Of a stretch of DNA of 64,000 bases, positions 28,063 to 37,968 are shown one piece after another (positions within the stretch are counted from its first letter, which is position 1; every line of letters starts with the position of its first letter). Under the pieces are notes generated by a model. It worked only from the letters and a program-made list of their open reading frames with translations. It was not told where the DNA came from and ran no database searches. A program made the position numbers and the translations under genes. The DNA is from Bacteroidetes bacterium GWE2_42_24 (GTDB taxonomy: Bacteria > Bacteroidota > Bacteroidia > Bacteroidales > TTA-H9), in contig MEOA01000001.1 of the NCBI GenBank assembly GCA_001768515.1, forward strand, positions 310,001 to 374,000, read 5' to 3'.

Positions 28063-29402
28063 TGGTTTGCTCTCCTTTTGTTTAAATAGTTATGGATACT
28101 TTCGGCTGCCTTTTTTCCATCTCCGACGGCCTGTACGATGGTTGCTCCCCCGCTGACAACATCACCACCGGCAAATACGCCAGGCAGATTGGTACTGAAA
28201 TCAGAACCAGTCACAATGGTTCCTTTTCCCATTATTTCAACACCTCTCGCGAAGCGTGTGATTTTATCATCAGGACAGGTACCGATGGCTTGTACTACCA
28301 GATCAACATTAATTGAGAATTCGGTTCCTTGAATTTGCCTGGCATTCGATGGGTGGTAATTATCGGGTTCTTTCCAGTCGGTTTCGATACCAGTAAGCCT
28401 TGTTATTTGTTTATCTTCAGCTACGACCCTTGTAATCTGTGACCCTGCTTTAAAAATGACGTTCATTAATCGAGCCAGATTGATCTCTTCCTGATCAGCT
28501 GGTAATTCTTTCAGATGTTCGAGCGAAATAAGATAAACCCGGCTAGCACCTGCAGCGCTGGCTGATACGGCTGCATCTAGGGCTACGCTTCCCCCTCCGA
28601 TGATGGCGATGTTTTTATTCTTCAACTCCGGGGCCGTGAAGTCATGTCTGATATTGCGCAGGAATGAGAGATAGTCGGTAACATTGATATAGCCTTCCAG
28701 CAATTCAAGCCGAAAGGGCTTTGAAAGGCCGGTACTGATAAATACAGCATCGAAGCCACGCTTCATCAAGTCGGTTATAGTCCCTATATAGGTCAGGTTC
28801 TTTCCATGGCTGATTTTAACGCCCTGACTGAGAAGGTTGGTGATGTCATCATTCAGTGTCTCTTCCGGTAACCTGAACGCGGGGATGTAATACCTGGCGA
28901 TGCCTCCGGCCTGTTGTTCCTGTTCATACAGCGTAACATCATAATCGAGTGTTGCAAGTGAGGAGGCACAACTCATTCCTGCTGGCCCTGCGCCGATAAT
29001 AGCGACATGGCCCATGTTTTTTGAACTTACCTTCATCGGCTCGAGTGAAAAGGCCTTTCCATATTCCACCACGAAGCGTTGTAAGCCATTGATGTTGATT
29101 GGATCTTCCAGAGCCTTGATGCTGCATTCCTTTTCACAAAGTTTCTCGACAGGACAAATGAAGGCGCAGACACCACCCAGAATGTTGTTGTTACGGATGG
29201 TACGGGCAGCCCCCTTGTAATTATAAAATCTGATCTGCCTGATAAATCTTCCCGGATCGGTACCGGCAGGACAACCTGCACTGCATGGAGCCTCATGGCA
29301 CAACAAGCACCGGTTTGATTCCCTGATAACAGCCTCAAGCGACAAAGGTTCTCGCATACATTTGAACTCGGAGATTTTTACAGGATCAATGTTTGTTTTC
29401 AT
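28059..29402 (-). CDS. preT: Dihydropyrimidine dehydrogenase subunit PreT (GltD-like oxidoreductase)
   Basis: A 447-residue FAD/NAD(P) oxidoreductase that passes electrons to PreA. The N-terminal cysteine-rich region (CLLCHEAPCSAGCP, GGVCAFICPVEKLCEKEC, about residues 32-95) should carry iron-sulfur clusters. FAD-binding GAGPAGMSCA and NAD(P)-binding GGGSVALDAA follow, and GDVVSGGATIVQAVGDGKKAA closes the family signature. It is the first gene of a two-gene operon with preA (4-base overlap). Confidence 0.93.
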   Translation of the reverse strand: MKTNIDPVKISEFKCMREPLSLEAVIRESNRCLLCHEAPCSAGCPAGTDPGRFIRQIRFYNYKGAARTIRNNNILGGVCAFICPVEKLCEKECSIKALEDPININGLQRFVVEYGKAFSLEPMKVSSKNMGHVAIIGAGPAGMSCASSLATLDYDVTLYEQEQQAGGIARYYIPAFRLPEETLNDDITNLLSQGVKISHGKNLTYIGTITDLMKRGFDAVFISTGLSKPFRLELLEGYINVTDYLSFLRNIRHDFTAPELKNKNIAIIGGGSVALDAAVSASAAGASRVYLISLEHLKELPADQEEINLARLMNVIFKAGSQITRVVAEDKQITRLTGIETDWKEPDNYHPSNARQIQGTEFSINVDLVVQAIGTCPDDKITRFARGVEIMGKGTIVTGSDFSTNLPGVFAGGDVVSGGATIVQAVGDGKKAAESIHNYLNKRRANQ

Positions 29403-29564
29403 CGCGTTAAGATTTGATTGTACCTGACAAGTGTTCGATTCAAAGGATAAACTCCCGGTCAGCGGGCTGTTGTTTACAAGAACATCAGTTTCCCGGAAAG
29501 CTAAAAAATGAAGCCAGGCTAAGAACGAACGCCATCATACGGTTTTATAGACTTTGATATTTAA

Positions 29565-29572
29565 TACCTTTG
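29565..29572 (+). promoter_or_regulatory. -7 element upstream of the uracil permease
   Basis: TACCTTTG matches TAnnTTTG, 131 bases before ATG 29704. The rest of the 300-base gap between preT and this permease shows no other clear site; a near match on the minus strand (TATCCTTTG, three-base spacer) lies near the preT start. Confidence 0.45.
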
Positions 29573-29703
29573 AAAAGATATTTTTATCAGCCTGTTCTAT
29601 CTGTTAAAAATACGCAGTAAATTTCAAAAGTCAACGCCTGAGATATAATTCTATAATAATCAAAGCGATTTGCTAATGATTATTCATTCAAAAAGAGGAT
29701 AAC

Positions 29704-30993
29704 ATGACAAGACGCACCATCGGGATTCATGAAAAATTGCCCTTCATGGAGAGTTTGCCCCTGAGTCTACAGCACCTTACAGCCATGTTTGGCGCCACTA
29801 TTCTTGTTCCAATACTGCTGGGTGTAAACCCTGCCATCGCCCTGCTCATGAATGGGATTGGCACCCTGATATATTCGTGGATTACCAAAGGAGGGATTCC
29901 TGCCTATCTGGGATCAAGTTTTGCCTTTATCGCCCCAACCCTCTTGATCATTTCCTCGATTGGCGGTTTTCGCCATGCACAATCCGGATTTATCTTTTTT
30001 GGATTATTTTTCATTATTCTTTCGCTGATAGTGAAAAGGTACGGAATCCGGTGGATAGATGTAGTGATGCCTCCGGCCGTGATGGGTTCTGTGGTCGCAA
30101 TTATAGGACTTGAGCTTGCACCTGTAGCCGCCCAACAGTCAGGGCTGGCTCCATGGCCTGCCGCCATAGGTGAGGTGGTAGCTCCTTTCATTGTATCAAC
30201 CGATGTCGTAATGGTTTCGATGTTCACGTTGCTCGTCGGGATCTTTGGATCGGTGATGTTCAGGGGCTTTCTGCAGGTGATACCGATTCTTGTGGCAGTG
30301 GTTACCGGTTATCTGTTAGCGTTGTCGATGGGAATGATTAACACGGCTGCTATCGCGAGTGCTTCATGGTTTGAGTTGCCAAGTTTTCAGACCCCTGTTT
30401 ATGATTTGAAGGCAATCGTTGTCATTGCACCAGCCTGTATTGTTGTATTTGCCGAGCACATCAGCCATTTGGTAGTAACGAGTAAGGTTACGGGAAGTGA
30501 TCTGATGAAAGAACCCGGATTACATCGTTCGCTGCTTGGTGATGGGATAAGCAATGTAATATCAGGTTTTACCGGATCACCACCCAATACCACTTATGGT
30601 GAGAATATTGGCGTGATGGCCATTACTCGTGTTTATTCTGTTTGGGTAATCAGAGGAGCTGCCGTGCTGGCCATGCTGTTCTCCTGTATCGGGAAGGTGG
30701 CCGCGGCCATTTCAACCATTCCCACACCCGTGATGGGAGGTATTACCATGCTGTTGTATGGTGTGATTGCCATACAGGGATTCAGGATGTTTGTGGAGCA
30801 GAAGACCAATTTCAGTAAGAACAGCAACATGGTGTTGGGAGCCATTACTTTAGTTGTTGGGGTGAGTGGTGCAACCCTTTTTATCGGGTCAGTGCAGTTA
30901 AAAGGGATGGCGCTTGCAGCAATTATCGGGGTAGTGCTTTCATTCTCCTTCTTTCTGCTCCGCAAAGCAGGTTTTATCGGCAAAGATGTATAA
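29704..30993 (+). CDS. uraA: Uracil/xanthine permease (NCS2 family)
   Basis: A 429-residue inner-membrane permease with about 12-14 hydrophobic segments. N-terminal SLQHLTAMFGATILVPILLG, the half-helix stretch YLGSSFAFIAPTL, and ..FVEHIS-type FAEHISHLVVTSKVTG with GDGISNVISGFTGSPPNTTYGENIG are hallmark NCS2 motifs. The divergent preTA operon makes uracil the likeliest substrate. It ends without an obvious terminator. Confidence 0.93.
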   Translation: MTRRTIGIHEKLPFMESLPLSLQHLTAMFGATILVPILLGVNPAIALLMNGIGTLIYSWITKGGIPAYLGSSFAFIAPTLLIISSIGGFRHAQSGFIFFGLFFIILSLIVKRYGIRWIDVVMPPAVMGSVVAIIGLELAPVAAQQSGLAPWPAAIGEVVAPFIVSTDVVMVSMFTLLVGIFGSVMFRGFLQVIPILVAVVTGYLLALSMGMINTAAIASASWFELPSFQTPVYDLKAIVVIAPACIVVFAEHISHLVVTSKVTGSDLMKEPGLHRSLLGDGISNVISGFTGSPPNTTYGENIGVMAITRVYSVWVIRGAAVLAMLFSCIGKVAAAISTIPTPVMGGITMLLYGVIAIQGFRMFVEQKTNFSKNSNMVLGAITLVVGVSGATLFIGSVQLKGMALAAIIGVVLSFSFFLLRKAGFIGKDV

Positions 30994-31131
30994 TCTGCTG
31001 GTAACAGGGAGGTGAATTAATTAGTTTCGCTATTGGTTTTGCTACTGACATTTTGAGGTTGGTGATGAAATATTTCTTAAGGAAATGCAACTTCGGCAAA
31101 TCACTGTGTTTATTTATGCAGAGCCGATGCG

Positions 31132-31707
31132 ATGAAAAACGAGCAGGAGTTAATCAAACGTTGCATCAAAGGTGATGGCCGGGCATTGGCCACACTCTAC
31201 GATCGTTATGCTCCACTTTTGTTGGGTGCCGGCCTGCGGTATGTCACTTCCCGATCCGATGCTGAAGATATTTTGCAGGAGGCTTTTATAAAAATCTTAC
31301 AAAATATGTCACGTTTCGAGTATCGGGGTGAAGGATCGCTGGTGGCCTGGATGAAGAGGATTGTGGTAAATCTGGCGCTCAATTACCTGCGCAACAGGGA
31401 AAAAAATCTTCTGATCAATGAACAGATTCTTCCTCAAGAGGCTGAGAAACAAGCAAAGGAAGAAGAAAACCCTTCAGGGGTTACACCCGAAGAGATTCAT
31501 CGTCTGATTGTTGAACTTCCGGTGGGGTATCGTACGGTACTCAACCTCTATGTGTTTGAGAAGTATTCACACCGTGAGATTGCCGAACTGCTCGGATGCA
31601 GCGAGAGCAACTCGAAGAGTCAGTTACTCAGGGCTCGTGCCTTGTTGAAAAAGAATATGATGATGTTGATATCAAACAAAGAATATTTACCAGTATATGG
31701 AAGTTAA
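31132..31707 (+). CDS. ECF-type RNA polymerase sigma factor
   Basis: A 191-residue sigma-70 family factor with region 2 (LATLYDRYAPLLLGAGLRYVTSRSDAEDILQEAFIKIL) and region 4 (VELPVGYRTVLNLYVFEKYSHREIAELLGCSESNSKSQLLRARALLKK). Such factors act under a membrane-bound regulator. The next gene overlaps its last 11 bases and encodes a membrane-anchored protein, so the two are almost certainly coupled. No TAnnTTTG element lies just upstream, consistent with control by another sigma factor, perhaps itself. Confidence 0.93.
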   Translation: MKNEQELIKRCIKGDGRALATLYDRYAPLLLGAGLRYVTSRSDAEDILQEAFIKILQNMSRFEYRGEGSLVAWMKRIVVNLALNYLRNREKNLLINEQILPQEAEKQAKEEENPSGVTPEEIHRLIVELPVGYRTVLNLYVFEKYSHREIAELLGCSESNSKSQLLRARALLKKNMMMLISNKEYLPVYGS

Positions 31708-33058
31708 AGATTCTTTTTTCGATTTTCTTAATGGTACAGCCGGGACTGTGGAGGTGGAACCTGCAGAGGATGTCAGGAGGATACATCTCGGAGCTATGCA
31801 GAAAGAGATGATACGGCTACGTCGCCTCAGGCATAGAAACTGGTGGCTGGTTGGCCTTTGTAGTTTTTTCATGGTGGTGTTGCTTATCGTGCTACTTTGG
31901 CCGGGTAGTGAAGAGCCTGTAGTTGCACCTTCCGGAATAAGTGGGACAGAACAATCACGAGGGGCTGCCGGAAATGATAAAAAGGAAGCCTTGTCGACGT
32001 TTTTGATGACAGGGGAGGATGTGGTTGCATGCCATCAGGTAAGTGCTATCCAATCGAAGGAAAACAGCCCGGAGGTCGAAGCAGAAGGTTTGGAGGCCCC
32101 CATCTCCCAGCCGGAAGTGTCCAATGGCCTTAAAGCATCTGGTACTGAAGGCCGGCAACCGGAGAACGCCATGGTTGTTATTGCCGGTAAACAGAGAAGA
32201 GGACTCACACAGGTTCAGACTATACAGACTAAACCATGCTCTCAAATTAAACAGCCGGTAATATTGACATCCATACAGATCAGACCGGTTCCGGATGTTG
32301 CTGTCAGAAGAAATGACGATACCATTCCGGCGGAAAAGGCTATGGCGCGCAAAACGAAAATTTGGATGCCCGGATTCTCTCTTGGGCTGCATTACACCCC
32401 CGAGTATATGTTTAACACGCTTGATCAGACCGACAGACTTGTTCATAATGCGGGACTTGAAATTGCATGGAGAAAACGCCCCTTTACGGTACGAACAGGC
32501 ATCAGCCTTTCGGTTGCAACTGGTGTTACCGAGCTTGCTTACCACTATAACGAGAATCTTGGTGTGATGCAAAAGCTCGATTCTGTTGCATTTGCTTATG
32601 ATCCCGAAGGACGAAAGATTGTCCCCTCATGGTATTTCAGCGAACGGCAGGTTTTCGACACCGCCGAAGATATAAGTGTTTCCAGCATCCGTAAGCGTTA
32701 TACTTACCTGCAGATACCGTTAATTCTTGGCTACGACATTATGGAGACAGGCCGTTTCTCTTTAGGTTTTCGGGCAGGGCCTGTTTTACAGATACTCACT
32801 GCTACGCGGCAATTGGACGAGGAACCTGATAACAGAAATAACCGTATTATTAGCATCAACCAATTAACCCCAGGCAGGTTAACGACCCACTGGCAGGCTT
32901 TGTTCGGTATAAATGTTACGGTTATCCTTTCCCGAAGGATGAACCTTGAGACGGAACCCCATATAAAGTATTATTTCAATTCAGTGTACGAAAAGGCTGC
33001 CACCACAGGTAAACCATGGTCTATAGAGTGGCGTACTGCGCTTATTTACAAATTTTAA
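31697..33058 (+). CDS. Inner-membrane-anchored protein with C-terminal outer-membrane-type beta-barrel; likely sigma regulator
   Basis: A 453-residue protein of unusual layout. A charged cytoplasmic segment (residues 1-48, basic at the end) is followed by one transmembrane helix (about 49-68, LVGLCSFFMVVLLIVLLW), a low-complexity linker of about 150 residues, and a PorT-like beta-barrel domain (about 223-453) whose last residue is Phe. The final aromatic residue and alternating strands fit an outer-membrane barrel. It overlaps the ECF sigma gene by 11 bases, so it is probably its anti-sigma or signalling partner. No zinc-binding anti-sigma motif is seen. Whether one chain really spans both membranes is inference. 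Two PKD-repeat genes follow directly. Confidence 0.8.
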   Translation: MEVKDSFFDFLNGTAGTVEVEPAEDVRRIHLGAMQKEMIRLRRLRHRNWWLVGLCSFFMVVLLIVLLWPGSEEPVVAPSGISGTEQSRGAAGNDKKEALSTFLMTGEDVVACHQVSAIQSKENSPEVEAEGLEAPISQPEVSNGLKASGTEGRQPENAMVVIAGKQRRGLTQVQTIQTKPCSQIKQPVILTSIQIRPVPDVAVRRNDDTIPAEKAMARKTKIWMPGFSLGLHYTPEYMFNTLDQTDRLVHNAGLEIAWRKRPFTVRTGISLSVATGVTELAYHYNENLGVMQKLDSVAFAYDPEGRKIVPSWYFSERQVFDTAEDISVSSIRKRYTYLQIPLILGYDIMETGRFSLGFRAGPVLQILTATRQLDEEPDNRNNRIISINQLTPGRLTTHWQALFGINVTVILSRRMNLETEPHIKYYFNSVYEKAATTGKPWSIEWRTALIYKF

Positions 33059-33069
33059 AGTCCTAGATT

Positions 33070-35055
33070 ATGAAAAACAGATTGTTCAGTATTCTGGTAT
33101 TCCTGTTCTCTGCATTCGTCAGCCTCGGTCAGTCCATTACGATTACCGGAAGTGTTCATACCCTCGGGATGAACGGTGTTGAAGCATGGCCTGTCACCAT
33201 TGCTTCGCAGGATGGGGTATGGCCTTATGTACATGAATTGGTGTATACCGACACGGCAGGTCACTTTATATTCACCGGACAGGTAAGCGATTCCATCTTG
33301 CTGCTGACGGTGAGTACACCCGACTGTAATCAGCAAACCGTTGATACAACTTTCGTTATTAGCCCCGGAGAATCTGCTCATGTAAGTCTGGTGATCTGCG
33401 ATTCCTTCCCTGTATCCTGTGATGCCTCTTATGTCTATAGCCAGTCGCCCGACTCAACGAGTACTGATACCTTTTTGTTTATTAACACCTCTACTGGGTC
33501 ATATTCATTGTTGTTATGGGATTTTGGTGACGGAACAACATCCTCTGAGCTTTCACCAATTCATACCTTTTCTCCCGGGGAGTGGAATGTATGCCTCGTC
33601 ATCAGTGACCCAATAAATGGCTGTTCAGATGCTGAATGCAAATCACTTGTTGTCCATTCTGCTGAGCCCTGCACCAACGACTTCACCGCGCAGGCCGTTG
33701 ACCTTGGGGTAACCTTTACGGGCTGGGCAAGTAGCGCAGGCTATACTTCGTTTTCATGGGATTTTGGTGATGGGGCCTCGGGAACAGGAGCCTCTGCCAG
33801 TCATCTCTATGTTGCAGGAGGAGCATATCTGGTTAGCCTGACAACGATTAATGAGGACACATGTACGGCTGTCAGCTCTCATTGGCTTACGGTGGGGCAG
33901 CAATCCTGTGAGGCTCGTTATCAATGGGAAATTGATCCGTCAGATCAACTGACTGTTCATTTCAGTGATGCTTCTGTTGGTTCCTTTGATCTGTGGAATT
34001 GGAAATTTGGTGATGGACAGACCTCTTCCATGCAACATCCTGAACATATTTATACACAGGCCGGAACCTATCAGGTTTGTCTGACAGTTATATCATCTGA
34101 TTCGTTATGCCTGTCAACAGTCTGCCAATCGGTCACTGTTGGTGATTTGGTCTATTTTACGGTATTTGGTCAGGTCCTGGCCAATTTATTTCCTGCCGAT
34201 GAGATCGATGTACGTCTTTTTGAGTCGACAGGCGGTGTTCCTGTTCTGGCCGATTCAGCCTATGTAACGACGCAGGGAGCCTTCGCGTTCTATGCGGTTC
34301 CAACAGGTAATTACCTCCTGAAGGGATCTTTGATGCCGGGATCAGCGCTCTATGATCAATTTCTGCCAACGTATAGTGGCAATACTGTACTGTGGGAGGA
34401 GGCCGCCACCTTCGGGGTGAATCAGCCGATAGGTGGAGCCGATATAAATCTGGTGCCAATTCCTGAGGCAACCTCCGGCAATGGGAGCATCAATGGCCTG
34501 GTTCAGCAGGAAGGAGGACTGAAAGAATCCGGCACCACCGCAATGTCTGGCATCCCTGTTTATCTGTTTACCATGCAGCATCAACTTGTTCAGGCTGTCT
34601 ATACCTCTTCCGACGGTAGCTTTAGTTTTCAGGGGGTGCTCAATGGCTCCTATGTCGTACGCCCTGAAATAACAGGTCTGCCTGTTACCCCTTTCCTCCT
34701 GACTATTGGTAACAACACAACAACAGCTCAGTATGTTGTGTTTACCGTTTCGGTATCTGGCATTCATTACGGAATTGATAATGAACTCCCTTCAGGCATA
34801 TCGGGTGTAAGCGTGCCGTATCCTAACCCTGCAACTGATAAGGTTTTCTTTGACATCGTAACTACCACCAACATGACCCTGACCATTTCCTTAGCCGATC
34901 AGTCGGGACGGATAGTATGCCAGCATGTTGCACAACTTCAGTCCGGAAGCAACAATTTATGGCTGAACACAGCAAATCTTCCTGCCGGGTTGTATGGACT
35001 CGTGTTGAGAAGTGATGATAATGTTCCGATTGTCAGGAAGGTAATGATAATGTAG
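33070..35055 (+). CDS. PKD-repeat surface protein with T9SS sorting domain, 661 residues
   Basis: It starts with a signal peptide (MKNRLFSILVFLFSAFVSLGQ). An N-terminal carboxypeptidase-regulatory-like beta domain is followed by three PKD domains (about residues 117-196, 203-275, 279-357) marked by WDFGDG, WDFGDG and WKFGDG. Another beta-rich region (to about 560) and a C-terminal T9SS type A domain (about 577-661: PYPNPATDKVFFDI ... GLYGLVLRSDDNVPIVRKVMI) complete it. It begins 12 bases after the membrane-anchored barrel gene, so it belongs to the sigma-factor operon. PKD modules usually serve binding to proteins or glycans. Confidence 0.88.
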   Translation: MKNRLFSILVFLFSAFVSLGQSITITGSVHTLGMNGVEAWPVTIASQDGVWPYVHELVYTDTAGHFIFTGQVSDSILLLTVSTPDCNQQTVDTTFVISPGESAHVSLVICDSFPVSCDASYVYSQSPDSTSTDTFLFINTSTGSYSLLLWDFGDGTTSSELSPIHTFSPGEWNVCLVISDPINGCSDAECKSLVVHSAEPCTNDFTAQAVDLGVTFTGWASSAGYTSFSWDFGDGASGTGASASHLYVAGGAYLVSLTTINEDTCTAVSSHWLTVGQQSCEARYQWEIDPSDQLTVHFSDASVGSFDLWNWKFGDGQTSSMQHPEHIYTQAGTYQVCLTVISSDSLCLSTVCQSVTVGDLVYFTVFGQVLANLFPADEIDVRLFESTGGVPVLADSAYVTTQGAFAFYAVPTGNYLLKGSLMPGSALYDQFLPTYSGNTVLWEEAATFGVNQPIGGADINLVPIPEATSGNGSINGLVQQEGGLKESGTTAMSGIPVYLFTMQHQLVQAVYTSSDGSFSFQGVLNGSYVVRPEITGLPVTPFLLTIGNNTTTAQYVVFTVSVSGIHYGIDNELPSGISGVSVPYPNPATDKVFFDIVTTTNMTLTISLADQSGRIVCQHVAQLQSGSNNLWLNTANLPAGLYGLVLRSDDNVPIVRKVMIM

Positions 35056-35171
35056 AATATTTTTAAGCGTTACGCAACTTTGGCTTTTCATCGTGTTTTA
35101 ATGATGTTGCCGGCCAGTAACGGTCACAACTTTAATTAAAAGATATAGTGTTTTACTTAAATTCTATTGCT

Positions 35172-37694
35172 ATGAGAAACCGAGTCGTACTATTTTTGAT
35201 GCTGCTGCTTATGTTAGGTGGCGTACAGGCCCAGATTCAGACACTAACGATTTCGGGCATCGTAACCCATGCCCTGTCGGGAGCTCCCATCGTCAACCAT
35301 GATGTTGTCATTCAGACCGACTCTTCGGCCGGCAACTTTTTTTATTTCAATACTGTAAGCACCAACTCAAACGGGGCCTACATAGATACGATACCCGTTA
35401 CATCCGGCTCACAGGGCCAGGGATTACTGGTTGTAAGTACTGTTGAGTGTAACGGAACAGCTCAGGTGCAACAACTAACCTTTGGCCCCGGGAACATGAC
35501 GCTCACTTCTGACTTTGTCATTTGTAGTGATACGATTCCTTTCGGGTGCCAGTCTTCTTTTTATTATTACGCTGATTCGACAAGCAATGCTACCGTGTTT
35601 GTGGATGCCTCTCAGGGGTCCCCTAATAGTTGGATTTGGAACTTTGGTGATGGTACTACATCAACAGAGCAAAATCCTGTTCATGTATATGCTCAGCCAG
35701 GCGAATACATAGTAACGCTGGTTATCGCAACAGCCGGTGGTTGTTCTTCTTCTTCAACGCAACTCGTTAATGTTAGCCAGCCATCAGGATGCCAGGCTTC
35801 ATACAGATACTATCCGATCGATTCTCTTAATATGCTTTTGTCAAATACAATTCAGTTTGTTGATCAATCTTACGGTAGCCCTGAACTATGGTTTTGGAAT
35901 TTTGGTGACGGCACAACATCTTATGAGCAGAACCCTGTTCATGAATTTGCGCAATTTGGTGAATATATGGTTTGCCTTACAATTTACAATCTTGACAGCA
36001 CCTGTTATGACAATATCTGTTTGCCGGTCTGGGTTGGCAATCCTGCCGGAGGATGTCAGGCAACCTTTACATTCTTCCCAGCCGACACGTTGAATCTACT
36101 TGTATCGAATACGCTTCAGTTCATGGATCAATCGAGCGGCAATCCGATTTTTTGGCATTGGGACTTCGGTGATGGAACAACCTCTACCGAGCAGAATCCA
36201 TTACACATCTTCCCCAATGAAGGAAGCTATCAGGTATGTCTATCCATAACAGGTGCTGACAGTAACTGTTTCAGCGACTATTGCAGACAGGTATGGGTCG
36301 GTAATACTGCACCTGGATGCAGGGCTATGTTCTATTATTATCCTGCCGACAGCCTTAATCAAAGCAACAACATCCAGTTTGCAGACCAATCGTTGGGAAA
36401 CTCAACAGAATGGTTATGGAATTTTGGTGATGGAATAACCTCCACCGGGCAGAATCCATTACACTTATATCAACAGCCTGGTATTTACCATGTTTGTCTG
36501 GCAATTTCTAATCCAACGGCCCAGTGTTATGACACAGTTTGCCATGAAGTTAGCGTAAATGCCATTTTAGATAGTTGTGAGAATGTCTTTTCAGCATCGG
36601 TATCCGGACTGACGGCTACCTTTGATGGTTCCATGGTGAGCGGCGATACCGCAAGCTTTACATGGGAATTTGGTGATGGATATACTGCCACCGGAAACCA
36701 AGTCGCCCATACATATATAATCGGAGGACTTTATACAGTAACCCTCACAACAGTTTCAACCAGGGGTTGCGTGTTTTCTTCAGCCAGCATGATTTTCCTC
36801 GGCGACACAGCTTTAGTGCAAACCATCCAGGGAACCATCAGGGCAGGAAGTCTTCCCGTATCGGGTGTGGTATTACTGATGCCTCAGGGTGGTATCTGGA
36901 ACTGGGGTGCCCAGACAACAGCCATTGATTCGATGGGTGTCTACCGATTTGAAGGCGTGATGCCCGGAAGCTATCACCTTTTGGCCGTGCCATATAGTGT
37001 AGCAGGCGACACGATGGCTTATCTGCCAACCTATTATGGCAATGTGATTTTCTGGGAGCAGGCTTCTGCGATTACCCTTGGTGCCGCTGCATTGGCTTAT
37101 GATATCGACCTTGTGGCCTGTAATGGTATCATTCCGGGTGATGCGCTAATCAATGGAAATATTATGGCCAATGGATTGAAAGCGGGTATGTACGATGTGA
37201 ATATTATGCTGCTGGATCAGCAAAACAATCCGTTGGTATTCGATCGTAGTGATGCTGCCGGGTCGTTTGATTTCAATGCTCTGGCTTATGGAACCTACAC
37301 CATCTGGGCCGAACTTCATGGCGTGAGCACACTCCCTGTAACCCTGACCCTCTCGGCTGAAAAGCCATTTGCTACAGTGAATCTGAAACTTGACGGAACT
37401 TCTGTTATGGGGATCGGTACTGCCGGAATTCTGGAAAGCACTTTTGGTCAGGTGTATCCCAACCCTGTGGAAGACCTCGCGAAAATTGAGGTTACCACAC
37501 TGCTGCCTGTCCCTTTCGAATTGTCATTGATCAACACCATGGGACAGGTCGTAATGAATAAATATGTAGTGGTGAATGGAAACAGTTTGTTAGAGGTTGA
37601 AACAACAGGACTCCCCACAGGAGTTTATACCTTACTTCTCAGGGGAAATGATGGCAGCAGGCTTTTGCGTAAATTCGTTAAAGCCAACCGGTAA
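35172..37694 (+). CDS. Five-PKD-repeat surface protein with T9SS sorting domain
   Basis: About 840 residues from ATG 35172, chosen over the in-frame ATG at 35148 because it leaves a clean signal peptide (MRNRVVLFLMLLLMLGGVQAQ). A beta domain is followed by five PKD domains starting near residues 125, 205, 293, 381 and 467, each with W-x-F-G-D-G and mostly a Cys pair. The first four are so alike (TTSTEQNP-x-H, CLTI/CLSI) that recent internal duplication is likely. A further beta-rich domain precedes the T9SS type A domain (about 758-840: VYPNPVEDLAKIEV). It is a paralogue of the preceding gene and lies 116 bases downstream of it, probably in the same transcript. Confidence 0.88.
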   Translation: MRNRVVLFLMLLLMLGGVQAQIQTLTISGIVTHALSGAPIVNHDVVIQTDSSAGNFFYFNTVSTNSNGAYIDTIPVTSGSQGQGLLVVSTVECNGTAQVQQLTFGPGNMTLTSDFVICSDTIPFGCQSSFYYYADSTSNATVFVDASQGSPNSWIWNFGDGTTSTEQNPVHVYAQPGEYIVTLVIATAGGCSSSSTQLVNVSQPSGCQASYRYYPIDSLNMLLSNTIQFVDQSYGSPELWFWNFGDGTTSYEQNPVHEFAQFGEYMVCLTIYNLDSTCYDNICLPVWVGNPAGGCQATFTFFPADTLNLLVSNTLQFMDQSSGNPIFWHWDFGDGTTSTEQNPLHIFPNEGSYQVCLSITGADSNCFSDYCRQVWVGNTAPGCRAMFYYYPADSLNQSNNIQFADQSLGNSTEWLWNFGDGITSTGQNPLHLYQQPGIYHVCLAISNPTAQCYDTVCHEVSVNAILDSCENVFSASVSGLTATFDGSMVSGDTASFTWEFGDGYTATGNQVAHTYIIGGLYTVTLTTVSTRGCVFSSASMIFLGDTALVQTIQGTIRAGSLPVSGVVLLMPQGGIWNWGAQTTAIDSMGVYRFEGVMPGSYHLLAVPYSVAGDTMAYLPTYYGNVIFWEQASAITLGAAALAYDIDLVACNGIIPGDALINGNIMANGLKAGMYDVNIMLLDQQNNPLVFDRSDAAGSFDFNALAYGTYTIWAELHGVSTLPVTLTLSAEKPFATVNLKLDGTSVMGIGTAGILESTFGQVYPNPVEDLAKIEVTTLLPVPFELSLINTMGQVVMNKYVVVNGNSLLEVETTGLPTGVYTLLLRGNDGSRLLRKFVKANR

Positions 37695-37719
37695 CGGTTA
37701 GCCCTTTATACTCCTGCAA

Positions 37720-37752
37720 GGCCCTTCGGATTCATTTCCGGGGGGTCTTTAT
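37720..37752 (+). terminator. Terminator after the PKD genes
   Basis: An 11-bp stem with G-U pairs (GGCCCTTCGGA / TCCGGGGGGTC) and a 6-nt loop is followed by TTTATTGTT. It would end the sigma/PKD operon. Confidence 0.6.
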
Positions 37753-37940
37753 TGTTAGCAAGGTTTTAACGGCAAGAATCGATGATTTTTTGAATTGCCC
37801 CTATTCTGAAAGGCTGATAGGGTGTGAGTGGCAATAACTGCCGAGCTCTCATTCAACTTGTCCGATGACCAATCATAAGATAAATAAATCTGATTGCCTG
37901 CGAGTTTCAACTGATCATCGTGTTCCTCCCAACAAACACC

Positions 37941-37948
37941 TATCTTTG
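37941..37948 (+). promoter_or_regulatory. -7 element for dxs
   Basis: TATCTTTG matches TAnnTTTG, 20 bases before ATG 37969. Confidence 0.6.
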
Positions 37949-37968
37949 CCATGGTATAAAAAGAAATC

